64,000 bases of DNA, taken from NCBI RefSeq assembly GCF_007990775.1, contig NZ_BJXB01000007.1:1-64000 (forward strand). The letters run 5' to 3'. The notes under the pieces were generated by a model, which had not been told where the DNA came from, did no database searches, and saw only the letters and a list, made by a program, of their open reading frames with translations. The DNA is from Deinococcus cellulosilyticus NBRC 106333 = KACC 11606 (GTDB lineage Bacteria; Deinococcota; Deinococci; Deinococcales; Deinococcaceae). The position numbers were made by a program, and so were the translations under genes. Every line of letters starts with the position of its first letter. Positions within the stretch are counted from its first letter, which is position 1. Positions 1 through 7,724 of the stretch are shown piece by piece.

Positions 1-1
1 G

Positions 2-259
2 CTGGCCCTTCCAGGGATTGCCTCCACAGCGCTGTTGTGCGTGATTTTTGCCTGGAACGAGGTGTTCTTTGCCCTCAACCTCACTTCCAGCGACGCCTCT
101 CCACTGTCGGTGTTCATCAGTTCGTTCAAGACATCTGAAGGTCTCTTCTGGGCCAAGATGTCTGCTGCAGCCACCCTCACCATAGCCCCCGTGATGATAT
201 TCGGCTGGTTCGCCCAGAAACAGCTGATTCGCGGTCTCACCTTTGGGGCCGTCAAATGA
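2..259 (+). CDS. Carbohydrate ABC transporter permease, MalG family (C-terminal fragment)
   Basis: Only the last 85 codons are in the window; the gene starts upstream. The fragment reads as the end of an inner-membrane permease of the MalG type: a hydrophobic helix followed by AWNEVFFALNLT (the conserved WNE/F segment after the EAA loop), another hydrophobic helix, and the typical ending QKQLIRGLTFGAVK. Such permeases form the channel of a sugar ABC importer together with a MalF-type partner. The stop codon overlaps the start of the downstream dehydrogenase (ATGA), so the two are co-transcribed and probably translationally coupled. This implies that the imported compound is a sugar or polyol that the dehydrogenase oxidises. 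Confidence 0.9.
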   Translation: MALPGIASTALLCVIFAWNEVFFALNLTSSDASPLSVFISSFKTSEGLFWAKMSAAATLTIAPVMIFGWFAQKQLIRGLTFGAVK

Positions 260-1293
260 CCTCAGACCATGGACGGACCATGCATGCTGCCCTGATCACT
301 GCTCCCCACACCATCGAGTATCAGGAGGTGTCCATTCCAGAGCCTCAGGCAGGAGAGGTGCGCATTCGTGTGCATCTGGCAGGGGTGTGTGGAACAGATG
401 CCCACCTGCTCGAAGGTCACTTTCAGGCGAAACTCCCCCTCATTCCCGGTCACGAAATTGTGGGTTACATTGATGCACTCGGATCAGGGGTGCGGGGTTT
501 CACGGAAGGGCAACGGGTGGTGCTGGACCCGGACCTGAATTGTGGGACCTGCATCATGTGCCAGAAAGGCATGCGTCACCAGTGCCTGCACTACGAGGCC
601 ATCGGGGTGACCCGTGCTGGAGGGTTTGCAGAGTACGTGGTGGCCCCATCAAGTGTGGTGTATGACGCCAGTGACCTTGATCCTGAAATGGCGGTGTTCG
701 CTGAACCGCTCGGTTGTGTGGCCTGGGGCATCACCCGACTCAGGCCCGAACCTGGCTCTACAGCCTTGCTTTATGGGGCTGGAGGGATCGGGCTCCTGCT
801 GATGCAGGCGTTGCTGGCCTCTGGCGTCAGTGAGATCACTGTGGTGGACCCGCAAACTGCCCGCCTTGAACTTGCGCGAAAGCTGGGAGCAAAACATGTG
901 CTGCAGGCCTCTGCAGAAACAGGTGGGCAACTCAGGGACCTGTACCCTCATGGGTTTGACGTGGTGACCGAGGCCACAGGCGTGCCGAGGGTGCAGCAGG
1001 GAATGATCGATCAGGCGATTGCCGGAGGGAAGATTCTGGTGTTCGGGGTGGCCCCCGAGGAGGCGAAGATTGAGGTGAGCCCTTACGACATCTTCAGAAA
1101 AGACCTCTCCATTCTGGGCAGTTTTTCGCTGAATGCCACGATTCCTCTGGCCTTGAAGTGGATGCGCAGTGGTCAGGTGAAAACCAGTGAACTGATCACC
1201 GACACCGTGCCCCTGGGTCAACTGCATGAGGCCATCAGGCAGAAGATCATCGCCTCTCCAGAGTCTATCAAGGCCACTGTGGCTTTGCTTTGA
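256..1293 (+). CDS. Zinc-dependent alcohol/polyol dehydrogenase (MDR superfamily)
   Basis: A 345-residue medium-chain dehydrogenase. Visible signatures are the catalytic zinc site (AGVCGTD near residue 45, GHEIVG near 70), the structural zinc Cys cluster (CGTCIMCQKGMRHQC, about 96-110), and the NAD-binding Rossmann motif (YGAGGIGLL, about 172). The family includes sorbitol, threonine and galactitol dehydrogenases; the exact substrate cannot be read off. The start used overlaps the permease stop by four bases; an internal Met at 280 is an alternative that gives a more typical N-terminus. Coupling to a sugar permease suggests a role in sugar-alcohol catabolism. Confidence 0.9.
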   Translation: MTSDHGRTMHAALITAPHTIEYQEVSIPEPQAGEVRIRVHLAGVCGTDAHLLEGHFQAKLPLIPGHEIVGYIDALGSGVRGFTEGQRVVLDPDLNCGTCIMCQKGMRHQCLHYEAIGVTRAGGFAEYVVAPSSVVYDASDLDPEMAVFAEPLGCVAWGITRLRPEPGSTALLYGAGGIGLLLMQALLASGVSEITVVDPQTARLELARKLGAKHVLQASAETGGQLRDLYPHGFDVVTEATGVPRVQQGMIDQAIAGGKILVFGVAPEEAKIEVSPYDIFRKDLSILGSFSLNATIPLALKWMRSGQVKTSELITDTVPLGQLHEAIRQKIIASPESIKATVALL

Positions 1294-1401
1294 GAACGTT
1301 CACAAGTTTTTTTGAGGTGCAAATGGATTTTTTCTGGTTCTCCACCTTCAGGCTGGGACTGAATTCCTCATCGGAAGTGGTCCCGGCCTCTCCCCAAAAT
1401 C

Positions 1402-1421
1402 AATTGAAAGCGCTTACAATT
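1402..1421. promoter_or_regulatory. LacI-family operator candidate
   Basis: AATTGAAAGCGCTTACAATT is a 20-bp near-perfect palindrome with a single mismatched base pair and a central AAGCGCTT. The inner 14 bases fit the cre-type consensus TGWAANCGNTNWCA exactly. It lies 109 bp after the dehydrogenase and 68 bp before the next start codon, so it most likely controls the small membrane protein gene; a TACAAT -10-like sequence lies inside the palindrome. Which LacI protein binds it is unknown. Confidence 0.65.
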
Positions 1422-1488
1422 CTGGCTCAATCTTCCCCTTTGTTTGATTTCCACCACCTCCAGAAAATCCATCTCCTATCATCTTCGT

Positions 1489-1965
1489 ATGTCCCTCCCG
1501 CCGGGTCGTCCTGGGCCCCAGAAACCTTTGCCCGAATTGAGAATCAAACGGGTTTTGCAGGTGTCACCCCTCGTGGTGGTGCTGGTGGTCTTTCTGGTGA
1601 TTGCAGACGTGCTGGTGATGAAAGACGAGCTGGATCATGTGCTGTCTCCCAGAACGGTGCACCAGAGCACACTGGTGGATGCTCCTCCAGCTTTTCCCAG
1701 AGGAGCGTACAGGGTTCGGCCTGTGGTGGAAATCGCAGGACAGCAGATCACCCTGGACGCGGTGATGAAACCAGAAGACGTGCCTCCCATCGGAAAACAG
1801 CTGGAGGTGTCGTGCACAGCATCCATGCGTTGCCGTCCTGAAGGGTTCTGGTCACAGTATGGCTTTCTGATCAACTGGATTTTGCCCGGGCATCTGGTGA
1901 TTCTGGGTTTGCTGGTCTGGCACTTGCGTTTCGGGGCATTCCGTGAAGTGAAGGTCGGTCTCTGA
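1489..1965 (+). CDS. Hypothetical membrane protein with two transmembrane helices
   Basis: I do not recognise a family. About 158 residues: a basic N-terminus, a strong hydrophobic helix (VSPLVVVLVVFLVIADVLVM), a roughly 75-residue extracytoplasmic part with two Cys (SCTASMRC), then a second helix (WILPGHLVILGLLVWHL) near the C-terminus. The ATG at 1489 was preferred to a TTG 45 bp upstream because that extension is not hydrophobic or conserved-looking; no strong ribosome site is seen for either. The gene stands alone after a LacI-type operator and converges with the histidine kinase gene. Confidence 0.6.
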   Translation: MSLPPGRPGPQKPLPELRIKRVLQVSPLVVVLVVFLVIADVLVMKDELDHVLSPRTVHQSTLVDAPPAFPRGAYRVRPVVEIAGQQITLDAVMKPEDVPPIGKQLEVSCTASMRCRPEGFWSQYGFLINWILPGHLVILGLLVWHLRFGAFREVKVGL

Positions 1966-2000
1966 AACAGTCTTCAATCATGCTGCCTGGAAGGACACCT

Positions 2001-3854
2001 TTAATCATCCAGGGGACAGGCAGGCAACCTGACCCGCACAGTGGTTCCTTTGCCAGATTCACTTTCCAGCACGATCTGGCCTCCATGCTGTTCTACGATC
2101 CAGCGGGCAATCGGCAGCCCCAGACCGGTCCCTCCCGGATCTTTCCCCAGAGCAGAGTGGTCTGCTCTGAAGTAGCGTTCGAAGACCTTTGGAAGGTCCT
2201 CCTGACGGATGCCAATTCCGGTGTCTTTTACAACAAGTTCCACCTCATCGCCGTGGCACTCCAGCGTGAGGGTGACCGTCCCACCATCGGGGGTGTATTT
2301 CAGGGCATTGCCTGTGAGGATCACCAGAAGCTGTTTCAGGCGGTCCGGGTCGCCCAGAACCGTGCAGGAAGACACCTCGCCCACCTTCAATTCATGCTGG
2401 CCTTTGATGGACTCAAAGTCCCGCACGGTATCCAGCACCAGATGGTCAAAACGCAGCTCGGTTTCCAGCATCAGGAGGCCGTGCCCTGTGCGGGCCATGC
2501 TGAGCAGGTCGGTGACCAGGCGACCCAGGCGCACCGCCTCCCGGTAGCAGTCCTGGATGATCTCCCGTTTTTCCTCTGCAGGAATGTTGTCGTAACGCAA
2601 CAACACCTCCAGGTTGCCCTGGATGCCTGCCAGTGGGGTTTTGATTTCATGGCTGGTGTCGGACACAAAACGGGTGTGCCCTTCGATGAGGCCCTGCAAA
2701 CGCTGCTCGCTTTCTGCAAGCTGCAGCTCAGCCTGCTTGCGGTCGGTGATGTCCAGACCCACACTCAGGGCATGCAGAGGCTCTCCGTCTTCGGTCCACT
2801 CAAAGATGCTGGTGCGCACCAGAAACCAGCGCCAGCCTCCATCTTTGTGCCTGAGACGGTATTCATCTTCAATGCTTTCTCCTGGCTGGAGTGCTCTCAC
2901 CTGCTGGGCCACTTCCATGATTCTGGGAAGGTCTTCTGGAGGGGCCATCGCCAGCACTTCATCCAGGGTCATGCGGTCCACTTCCTCACGGGTGTAGCCC
3001 AGAGCCGTGTACGTGTGACGGTTGGAAAACAGGGTGGTGTAATCCTGAATTTTCCGAATCTGGATGGTTGCAGGAATCTCATCGGTGAGGCGCTGCAGGA
3101 ATGCCCGCTCCTGCTCAAGGTGCTTCTGGGCTTCTTTGAGTTCACGGATGTTGTCCGAGACAAAACCCGCCCCGAGCAACTGCTGTCCCTTGCTCCGCAC
3201 GGGAAAATACCTGACCCGCCAGTGCACTGGAGGCCTTCCTGGCACAGGATGCTGGGACTCGAATTCCAGAGGAGGTGAGGGCTCGCCACGCTGAAAGACA
3301 GCATCAATGTGAGGCTGCACTTGGTGAAATGATCCCTGATACAGCGTGTTGAGGCTGCTCTGTTGCAGCTCGGCCCTGGAAAAAGGCAGATCTTCCAGCA
3401 GCCTGGAGTTGAGCAGGCGCACCCGGTAATCCTGATCGATCAATCCAAGGCCAACAGGGGCATTTTCCATCAGGGCTTCCAGATAGCCTTCCGTTTCTCT
3501 GAGTTCATGCAGAATGCCCATCCACGCTTCAAGCGTTTTGCTCTGGTGGATTGGCGTGACCTTCAGCTCGTGCCACACAGCCTCCTGCTTCATGATCAGG
3601 CGGAAAGTCAAGGTGAAGTCCGTTCCTGCGGCAATCCCCGCCCTGAAGTCCTCCAGCACACGTTTACGGTCCGGCTCTGGAATCAGGTGCTGCAACCTCT
3701 CCAGAGTGAAATCCTCCGTCTGGAAACAGGCACGGTACGCCTGATTGATGAGGAAGACCTCTCCAGAAGGGTTGGAAATCCAGGCTGGATCGGGGAGCAC
3801 ATCCAGCACCTTGTGGACCGACAGGTTTTGAAGCAGTTGCAATTCTCGATTCAT
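2001..3854 (-). CDS. Multi-PAS sensor histidine kinase (orphan)
   Basis: A 617-residue soluble kinase without membrane segments. Three PAS/PAC sensor modules occupy about 10-118, 122-240 and 255-375. The HisKA box follows (SHEIKTPLAG, phospho-acceptor His402), then the HATPase domain with N box (GNALKYTPDGG, about 515), G1 (DTGIGI, 544) and G2 (GTGLGL, 575). All catalytic motifs look intact. No response regulator gene is adjacent, so its partner must be elsewhere. The start has a short AGGA Shine-Dalgarno six bases upstream. PAS domains may sense redox, light or small ligands; nothing here decides which. Confidence 0.93.
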   Translation of the reverse strand: MNRELQLLQNLSVHKVLDVLPDPAWISNPSGEVFLINQAYRACFQTEDFTLERLQHLIPEPDRKRVLEDFRAGIAAGTDFTLTFRLIMKQEAVWHELKVTPIHQSKTLEAWMGILHELRETEGYLEALMENAPVGLGLIDQDYRVRLLNSRLLEDLPFSRAELQQSSLNTLYQGSFHQVQPHIDAVFQRGEPSPPLEFESQHPVPGRPPVHWRVRYFPVRSKGQQLLGAGFVSDNIRELKEAQKHLEQERAFLQRLTDEIPATIQIRKIQDYTTLFSNRHTYTALGYTREEVDRMTLDEVLAMAPPEDLPRIMEVAQQVRALQPGESIEDEYRLRHKDGGWRWFLVRTSIFEWTEDGEPLHALSVGLDITDRKQAELQLAESEQRLQGLIEGHTRFVSDTSHEIKTPLAGIQGNLEVLLRYDNIPAEEKREIIQDCYREAVRLGRLVTDLLSMARTGHGLLMLETELRFDHLVLDTVRDFESIKGQHELKVGEVSSCTVLGDPDRLKQLLVILTGNALKYTPDGGTVTLTLECHGDEVELVVKDTGIGIRQEDLPKVFERYFRADHSALGKDPGGTGLGLPIARWIVEQHGGQIVLESESGKGTTVRVRLPACPLDD

Positions 3855-3922
3855 CAGCCGTCCTGTGTCTTTACAGTTTACCGAAAAACCTGACTGGAAC
3901 CACAGGAGATCTTACGCTGTGA

Positions 3923-4193
3923 CAGGGTAAGCGCAAAGCCCGACCTTGCAGATGGTGTAGAGCACTCAGCTTTCAGCGGTCAGCGAGCAAGCCCCACTGA
4001 AGGGTGCTGTTCTGCTCAAGAAGCCATCAGCAAAAGAGGTCCTGATGCCAAAGCATCAGGCACATTGCAAGTATGCGCTGTACTGGAGGGTCAAATGTTG
4101 GTTCTGTCTGGATCAAGTGAAAGCGTGGTTGAGGTTTTTGCTGACGGCATTCAGCAAGGATATCGCCCCATCAGCGACTTTGCACTTACCCTG
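3923..4193. repeat. MITE-like palindromic repeat, copy 1 (with target duplication)
   Basis: The best-preserved of six related elements in the window. It is bounded by terminal inverted repeats, CAGGGTAAGCGCAAAGCC at the left and the complement of CAGGGTAAGTGCAAAGTC at the right (16/18 match). It is flanked by TACGCTGTGA (3913-3922) and TACGCCGTGA (4194-4203), a 9/10 direct duplication as left by transposition. Inside are a TCAGCNN array at the left, GCAAAAGAGGTC, and a GCTGA-containing right arm. Open reading frames across it are accidental. Confidence 0.8.
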
Positions 4194-4362
4194 TACGCCG
4201 TGAAGGAGAGAGCAAAAAAATCAGCATTGGTGGTGAGATCACCCGCACACCAGAAAACAAAATGCCTTCAGGTGATCCAGGAGGCAACAGAACGTGGCCT
4301 CCTGCACCTGAGGTCCACGTCAACCATGCGCTCAGACGGCAGTATTGATGGATTGAACGGAT

Positions 4363-4839
4363 TCAGTGCCCCACCTGTCGGGTGGAAGCATAAGCGCTGC
4401 TTTCACCCACAGGTTTTCTCTGTCCTTCCAGCAGGTCAAGTGTTCGCTGCATCTGCTGTCTGGCGGCATCACGCAGGATTTCCCGGTGCCCCCCCATCAT
4501 CATCTTGGTGAGGAAAGTGCCAGACAGGGTGACGTCCTGCTCGAAATGCAAAACCTCCCCTTCCTGGCGCAAATCGCGCTTGACCAGCACTTCGGTTCCT
4601 CTGGCGTAAGAAATGCAGATCACCAGGCTTTCGAGCACCTGCAGTTTGATCACGGTAAAAGTGCGTCTGGTGCCATCCTGATACACCAGAGTGCCCGTGC
4701 CCCCCTGTTTGAAGGCCCCATCCAGGGTGACCTCCTGAAGGTTGGTGTCCCAGGCAGGCCAGTGTTTTGACTGGGTCCACAGGGTCCACAGGGCCTGTGC
4801 GGTGGTGTGGGTCTGGGCTTTGAAGGTGCAGATGTGCAT
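4363..4839 (-). CDS. SRPBCC (START-like) family protein
   Basis: 158 residues. The start is set at 4839 because a strong AAGGAGGAGC ribosome site lies just upstream; a 20-codon longer reading frame lacks one. The protein begins MHICTFKAQTHTTAQALWTLWTQ and continues WPAWDTNLQEVTLDGAFKQG, the pattern of polyketide-cyclase/dehydrase SRPBCC proteins, which fold as a helix-grip hydrophobic pocket. The C-terminal helix (MMMGGHREILRDAARQQMQRTL region) closes the pocket. Ligand and reaction are unknown. It stands alone on the minus strand between repeat copy 1 and the ArsR/AHSA1 pair. Confidence 0.8.
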   Translation of the reverse strand: MHICTFKAQTHTTAQALWTLWTQSKHWPAWDTNLQEVTLDGAFKQGGTGTLVYQDGTRRTFTVIKLQVLESLVICISYARGTEVLVKRDLRQEGEVLHFEQDVTLSGTFLTKMMMGGHREILRDAARQQMQRTLDLLEGQRKPVGESSAYASTRQVGH

Positions 4840-5239
4840 GGCTCCTCCTTCCGGGGTGGTGACAGGTGCAGCTGAACACACCCACCTCTGGCAAGGCACG
4901 TGAATTCAGGGCTCACCATGAAAGAACCCAAAACAGAATTCTTTCGTTCTGGACTTTGTTGATCTCGTGCCCATAGTGTGTCACACTTCAGGACTTTTGT
5001 CCATGCACTTAAAGCCCATCCAGACACCCCTCAGGACCATTTTCAGAAGGTCTGGAGGTGTCATCAGGGTGCAAGGGCTTCCAGAAACTTTCAGGATGTC
5101 CTGAAAAACACCCTCAAAACTCTGAAAGACGATTCGAAAACGTTTCCAGCAATGTGGTGGTGACCTCCAGACTGAAAAAGTCGAAAAGCGACAGATTCGA
5201 TCAAAATTCGTGAATCCCTCAGGGAAACACCCAATGGAA
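4840..5239. other. Intergenic region, no gene supported
   Basis: About 400 bp between two SRPBCC genes. The only reading frames are short and have no ribosome site or recognisable protein pattern. A small perfect inverted repeat (TTTCAGG-ATGT-CCTGAAA, 5089-5106) is present without a T-tract. The promoter of the gene ending at 4363 must lie in the left part, but I see no convincing -10/-35 pair. Confidence 0.6.
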
Positions 5240-5266
5240 AATCAGGTCTTTGTTCAAGACCTGATT
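5240..5266 (-). terminator. Intrinsic terminator after the AHSA1-like gene
   Basis: Perfect 11-bp stem AATCAGGTCTT / AAGACCTGATT with a TGTTC loop. Read on the minus strand it is followed by a short TTTCC tail, 16 bp after the stop of the AHSA1-like gene. Confidence 0.65.
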
Positions 5267-5281
5267 CCAGAGGGACAGCAT

Positions 5282-5770
5282 TTATTTCTCTGCCAGGGCA
5301 ACGTGCTCCAGAAAGTTCAGGGCTTTCTGCAGTCCTTTTTCCATGCCAGATTGCAGGTGCAGGTCTCTGGATTGCTGGGTGCGGTGTTCGATGTGCAAGG
5401 TGAGGAGGGTGCCCTGGGGGAGGTCTGTGAACACTGCCGTGTTCATGGACGCCTCTTCAGGCATGCCCTCATAGATTTCGGTGCTGGTGATGCGTTCATT
5501 GGGAACAATGTCCTGAAATTCACCATGAAAAGCGACTTCCATGCCGTGATGGGTGACCATCACATCACGCCACTGGCCTCCCACACGCAGGTCAATCTCT
5601 GCGATGGTCATTTCTCCGAGGTCTGAAGCCCACCAGCGCTTCACCAGCTCCGGGGTGGTCCAGGCCCGGTAGACCAGGTGCCTGGGGGCGTGAAAGGTCC
5701 GGACAGTCTGGATCTGTGTGGGGGCAGGAAGGGTGAGGATGGCGCTGTTTAACAAATGCACTCCGGTCAT
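5282..5770 (-). CDS. AHSA1/SRPBCC domain protein (ArsR-coupled)
   Basis: 162 residues of the activator-of-Hsp90 homologue 1-like SRPBCC family: RTFHAPRHLVYRAWTTPELV near residue 25, then KRWWAS, GGQWRDVM, and the family ending with a GMEKGLQKAL helix. The start at 5770 overlaps the ArsR stop (ATGA) and has an AGGAGG site, so it is translated from the same transcript as arsR; a longer frame upstream is not real. The ArsR-AHSA1 gene pair is a very common bacterial arrangement, but the ligand or substrate is usually unknown. Terminated by the hairpin at 5240. Confidence 0.9.
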   Translation of the reverse strand: MTGVHLLNSAILTLPAPTQIQTVRTFHAPRHLVYRAWTTPELVKRWWASDLGEMTIAEIDLRVGGQWRDVMVTHHGMEVAFHGEFQDIVPNERITSTEIYEGMPEEASMNTAVFTDLPQGTLLTLHIEHRTQQSRDLHLQSGMEKGLQKALNFLEHVALAEK

Positions 5771-6105
5771 GAATGTTCCTCCTTTTTGAGCCCTTCCAGC
5801 ACTTGCTCCAGGTGGTCCAGCCTGCGGGACCACAGCTGCTCGAAGGGCCTCAGCCAGTCATGGATGGGCTTCAAATTCTCGCTGTTGAGGTGGTAGACGC
5901 GTTGCCGTCCCTCTTCCCGCACGGTGATCAGGTCCACTTCTTTCAGGACCTTCAGGTGCTTGGACACCTGGGGCTGGTTCATACCCAGTCTGGATGCGAG
6001 TTCCGTGACGTTGAAGTCTCCGGTCATGAGCAGGTCCAGGATCTTCCTGCGCTGCGGTTCGGCCACAGCATTGAAAGGGTCTGAAGTGGTTGCTGCCCGG
6101 GCCAT
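5767..6105 (-). CDS. ArsR/SmtB-family transcriptional regulator
   Basis: 112 residues with the winged helix-turn-helix of the ArsR family: EPQRRKILDLLMTGDFNVTEL, LGMNQPQVSKHLKVLKEVDL (recognition helix region), REEGRQRVYHLN wing. The metal-binding Cys pairs of true ArsR/SmtB sensors are absent, as is typical of ArsR proteins paired with AHSA1 genes. First gene of a two-gene operon. Its promoter is consensus-like and contains a perfect 20-bp palindrome, so autorepression is very likely. The -10 box ends six bases before the ATG, so the mRNA should be leaderless. Confidence 0.93.
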   Translation of the reverse strand: MARAATTSDPFNAVAEPQRRKILDLLMTGDFNVTELASRLGMNQPQVSKHLKVLKEVDLITVREEGRQRVYHLNSENLKPIHDWLRPFEQLWSRRLDHLEQVLEGLKKEEHS

Positions 6106-6111
6106 ACACTT

Positions 6112-6139
6112 ATTATATTCCTATATAGGAATATGTCAA
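6112..6139 (-). promoter_or_regulatory. arsR leaderless promoter with palindromic operator
   Basis: On the minus strand: TTGACA (6139-6134), 16-bp spacer, TATAAT (6117-6112), then six bases and the ATG. The perfect palindrome ATATTCCTATATAGGAATAT (6115-6134) fills the spacer and half of the -10 box, exactly where a repressor dimer would block RNA polymerase. Confidence 0.85.
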
Positions 6140-6270
6140 GAGCAGAATGACATCTGCCCTGAAGGTGTTTCCAGTGGCTTTGCACCCGTTGCCAGAACAA
6201 AATCTGTGGAATGATCAGACATGCACCTCCATTCACACCCCATGTTGCTGGATTCTGAGAGGCCCACCAG

Positions 6271-7038
6271 ATGAAACTTGCCACCTGGAACGTCAATTCC
6301 CTGAAAGTGCGTCTCCCGCAGGTGGAGCACTTTCTGGACACCCACAAACCTGATGTGCTGGCCCTGCAGGAAACCAAACTCACAGATGACCTGTTTCCAC
6401 TCGAGGCCCTGCAGGAACAGGGGTACCATGCTGCATTCGCAGGCCAGAAAGCCTACAACGGGGTGGCGGTGCTGTCCCGCACACCTCTGGAAGACCTCCT
6501 GATCGGACTTCCCGGATTTGAAGACCCCCAGAAGCGGGTGCTTGCTGCCACCACCGCAGGCGTGAGGATCATCTGCCTGTATGTGCCCAACGGTCAGGCC
6601 GTCGGGACAGACAAATACCAGTACAAACTGGAGTGGATGAATGCCGCCCGAACGTGGCTTTCCGAAGAGGTGCAAAAACACCCCCTGGTGGCAGTGATGG
6701 GTGATTTCAATGTGGCCCCTGAAGACCGGGACGTGCACAGCCCAAAACGCTGGGAAGGCCAGGTGCTGGTCAGTGAACCTGAACGCACAGCCTTTCGGGC
6801 GCTGCTGGACGTGGGTTTGCAGGATGCCTTCAGGCTCTTTCCACAACCAGAGCGCACCTTCAGCTGGTGGAATTACGGGCGTCTGGCATTCTCCCGCAAC
6901 TGGGGCCTGAGAATTGACCACGTGCTGGTGTCTCAAGATCTTGCTGCACGCTGCACCTCCTGCACCATTGACGCTGTTCCCAGAGCCCATGAAAGGCCCT
7001 CAGACCATGCACCTGTGCTTGCCACCTTTGATGTTTAA
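6271..7038 (+). CDS. xth: Exodeoxyribonuclease III (AP endonuclease)
   Basis: 255 residues, normal length for the Xth/ExoA branch of the EEP nuclease superfamily. Motifs in order: MKLATWNVNSLKVRLPQV (Asn of the metal site), LALQETKLTDD (catalytic Glu), GVAVLSR, VMGDFNVAPEDRDV (Asp/Asn pair), FSWWNY, RIDHVLVS and the terminal SDHAPV (catalytic Asp-His). The enzyme cuts DNA at abasic sites and removes 3'-blocking groups in base excision repair, a pathway central to oxidative and radiation damage tolerance. The gene is alone on the plus strand, with a GAGAGG ribosome site. Confidence 0.96.
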   Translation: MKLATWNVNSLKVRLPQVEHFLDTHKPDVLALQETKLTDDLFPLEALQEQGYHAAFAGQKAYNGVAVLSRTPLEDLLIGLPGFEDPQKRVLAATTAGVRIICLYVPNGQAVGTDKYQYKLEWMNAARTWLSEEVQKHPLVAVMGDFNVAPEDRDVHSPKRWEGQVLVSEPERTAFRALLDVGLQDAFRLFPQPERTFSWWNYGRLAFSRNWGLRIDHVLVSQDLAARCTSCTIDAVPRAHERPSDHAPVLATFDV

Positions 7039-7065
7039 AGGGGACACCTCTGACAAACCCTGTTG

Positions 7066-7091
7066 AAAAAACCGCCCCTGCAACGGGGCGG
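7066..7091 (-). terminator. Intrinsic terminator of the DUF305 gene
   Basis: CCGCCCC / GGGGCGG stem with a six-base loop; read on the minus strand it is followed directly by TTTTTT. It lies 14 bp after the DUF305 stop and also faces the end of xth. Confidence 0.85.
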
Positions 7092-7104
7092 CCTGTCTGG
7101 CAAA

Positions 7105-7650
7105 TCAGTTCTTCAGCCATATTTTGAAGCTGTAGATCTCCCCTGCCTGCGCCACCACAATGTCCCGGGCAAGCTTCAGCACCGTTTCATTGTCACTGAC
7201 TTCCAGAGCGATGTTGGCCATCAAGATGGCACTGGCGTGGTGAGGGATCATGCCTTCCACAAAAGCCCGGTCTGGGTCCTTCGCGGATTTCACCATGCCA
7301 CCCATGCCAGACATGCTCTTTTTCATCATCTGTTGCATTTTGCTGTCTGGCCCACCAAGGGTTTTCAAGAGGGCCTGCATCTCCAGGATCTCTTTTTGCT
7401 GGTCCTCAACAATCGCCTCGGCCCATTTTTTCACCTGGGCGTCTTTGCTTTTTGGCAGCACGGCCTTTGCCATTGAAATGGCCTCCTGGTGGTGGGGAAT
7501 CATCATGCTGACAAACGCCCGATCAAAGGCTTTGCCAGACCGTTTCTCCAGCCCGCCCATTTTCATGGTGCCCATGTTCATGTTGCTGTGGTCCATCTGT
7601 GCCATGGCTCCACCCAGCGCCAAAGCCAGCACGATCAGAAATCGTTTCAT
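7105..7650 (-). CDS. Secreted DUF305 protein (copper-associated)
   Basis: 181 residues. A clear signal peptide (MKRFLIVLALALGGAMAQ) is followed by a His/Met-rich linker (MDHSNMNMGTMKMGG) and two DUF305 half-modules, each with the family signature (FVSMMIPHHQEAISMA and FVEGMIPHHASAILMA). DUF305 proteins are ferritin-like four-helix proteins often found in copper-resistance clusters; metal binding by the HH pairs and Met-rich linker is an inference. The start is at the ATG with AGGAGG five bases away rather than the GTG six bases earlier. The promoter carries the same 38-bp box as cueP. Confidence 0.9.
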   Translation of the reverse strand: MKRFLIVLALALGGAMAQMDHSNMNMGTMKMGGLEKRSGKAFDRAFVSMMIPHHQEAISMAKAVLPKSKDAQVKKWAEAIVEDQQKEILEMQALLKTLGGPDSKMQQMMKKSMSGMGGMVKSAKDPDRAFVEGMIPHHASAILMANIALEVSDNETVLKLARDIVVAQAGEIYSFKIWLKN

Positions 7651-7663
7651 GCGCACCTCCTGC

Positions 7664-7701
7664 CTCTCAGGGTAGCCAGGGTGTGTGTAAATTCTGTAAA
7701 G
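7664..7701 (-). promoter_or_regulatory. Shared metal-response promoter box (DUF305 gene)
   Basis: On the minus strand: CTTTACA, 18 bases, then GCTACCCTGAGAG, ending 13 bp before the start codon. The upstream part has direct repeats TTTACA and TACACA, 11 bp apart, resembling sites of OmpR-type copper regulators. TACCCT is a probable -10. The same blocks with exactly the same spacing precede cueP (11230-11267). Confidence 0.75.
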
Positions 7702-7724
7702 CCCTCAAGGCCCTGCCGACACCC

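Noticed and set aside
3913..4203. CRISPR array suggested by the repeated TCAGC units in six places
   Set aside because: Units are only 7 bp, adjacent, without spacers, and occur as inverted arms of a palindromic element; no cas genes are present.
4065..4511. 148-codon open frame on the plus strand
   Set aside because: It runs through repeat copy 1 and into the reverse of the SRPBCC gene; no ribosome site and no protein pattern.
4978..5163. 61-codon frame in the gap between SRPBCC genes
   Set aside because: No ribosome site, no hydrophobic or conserved feature, no promoter.
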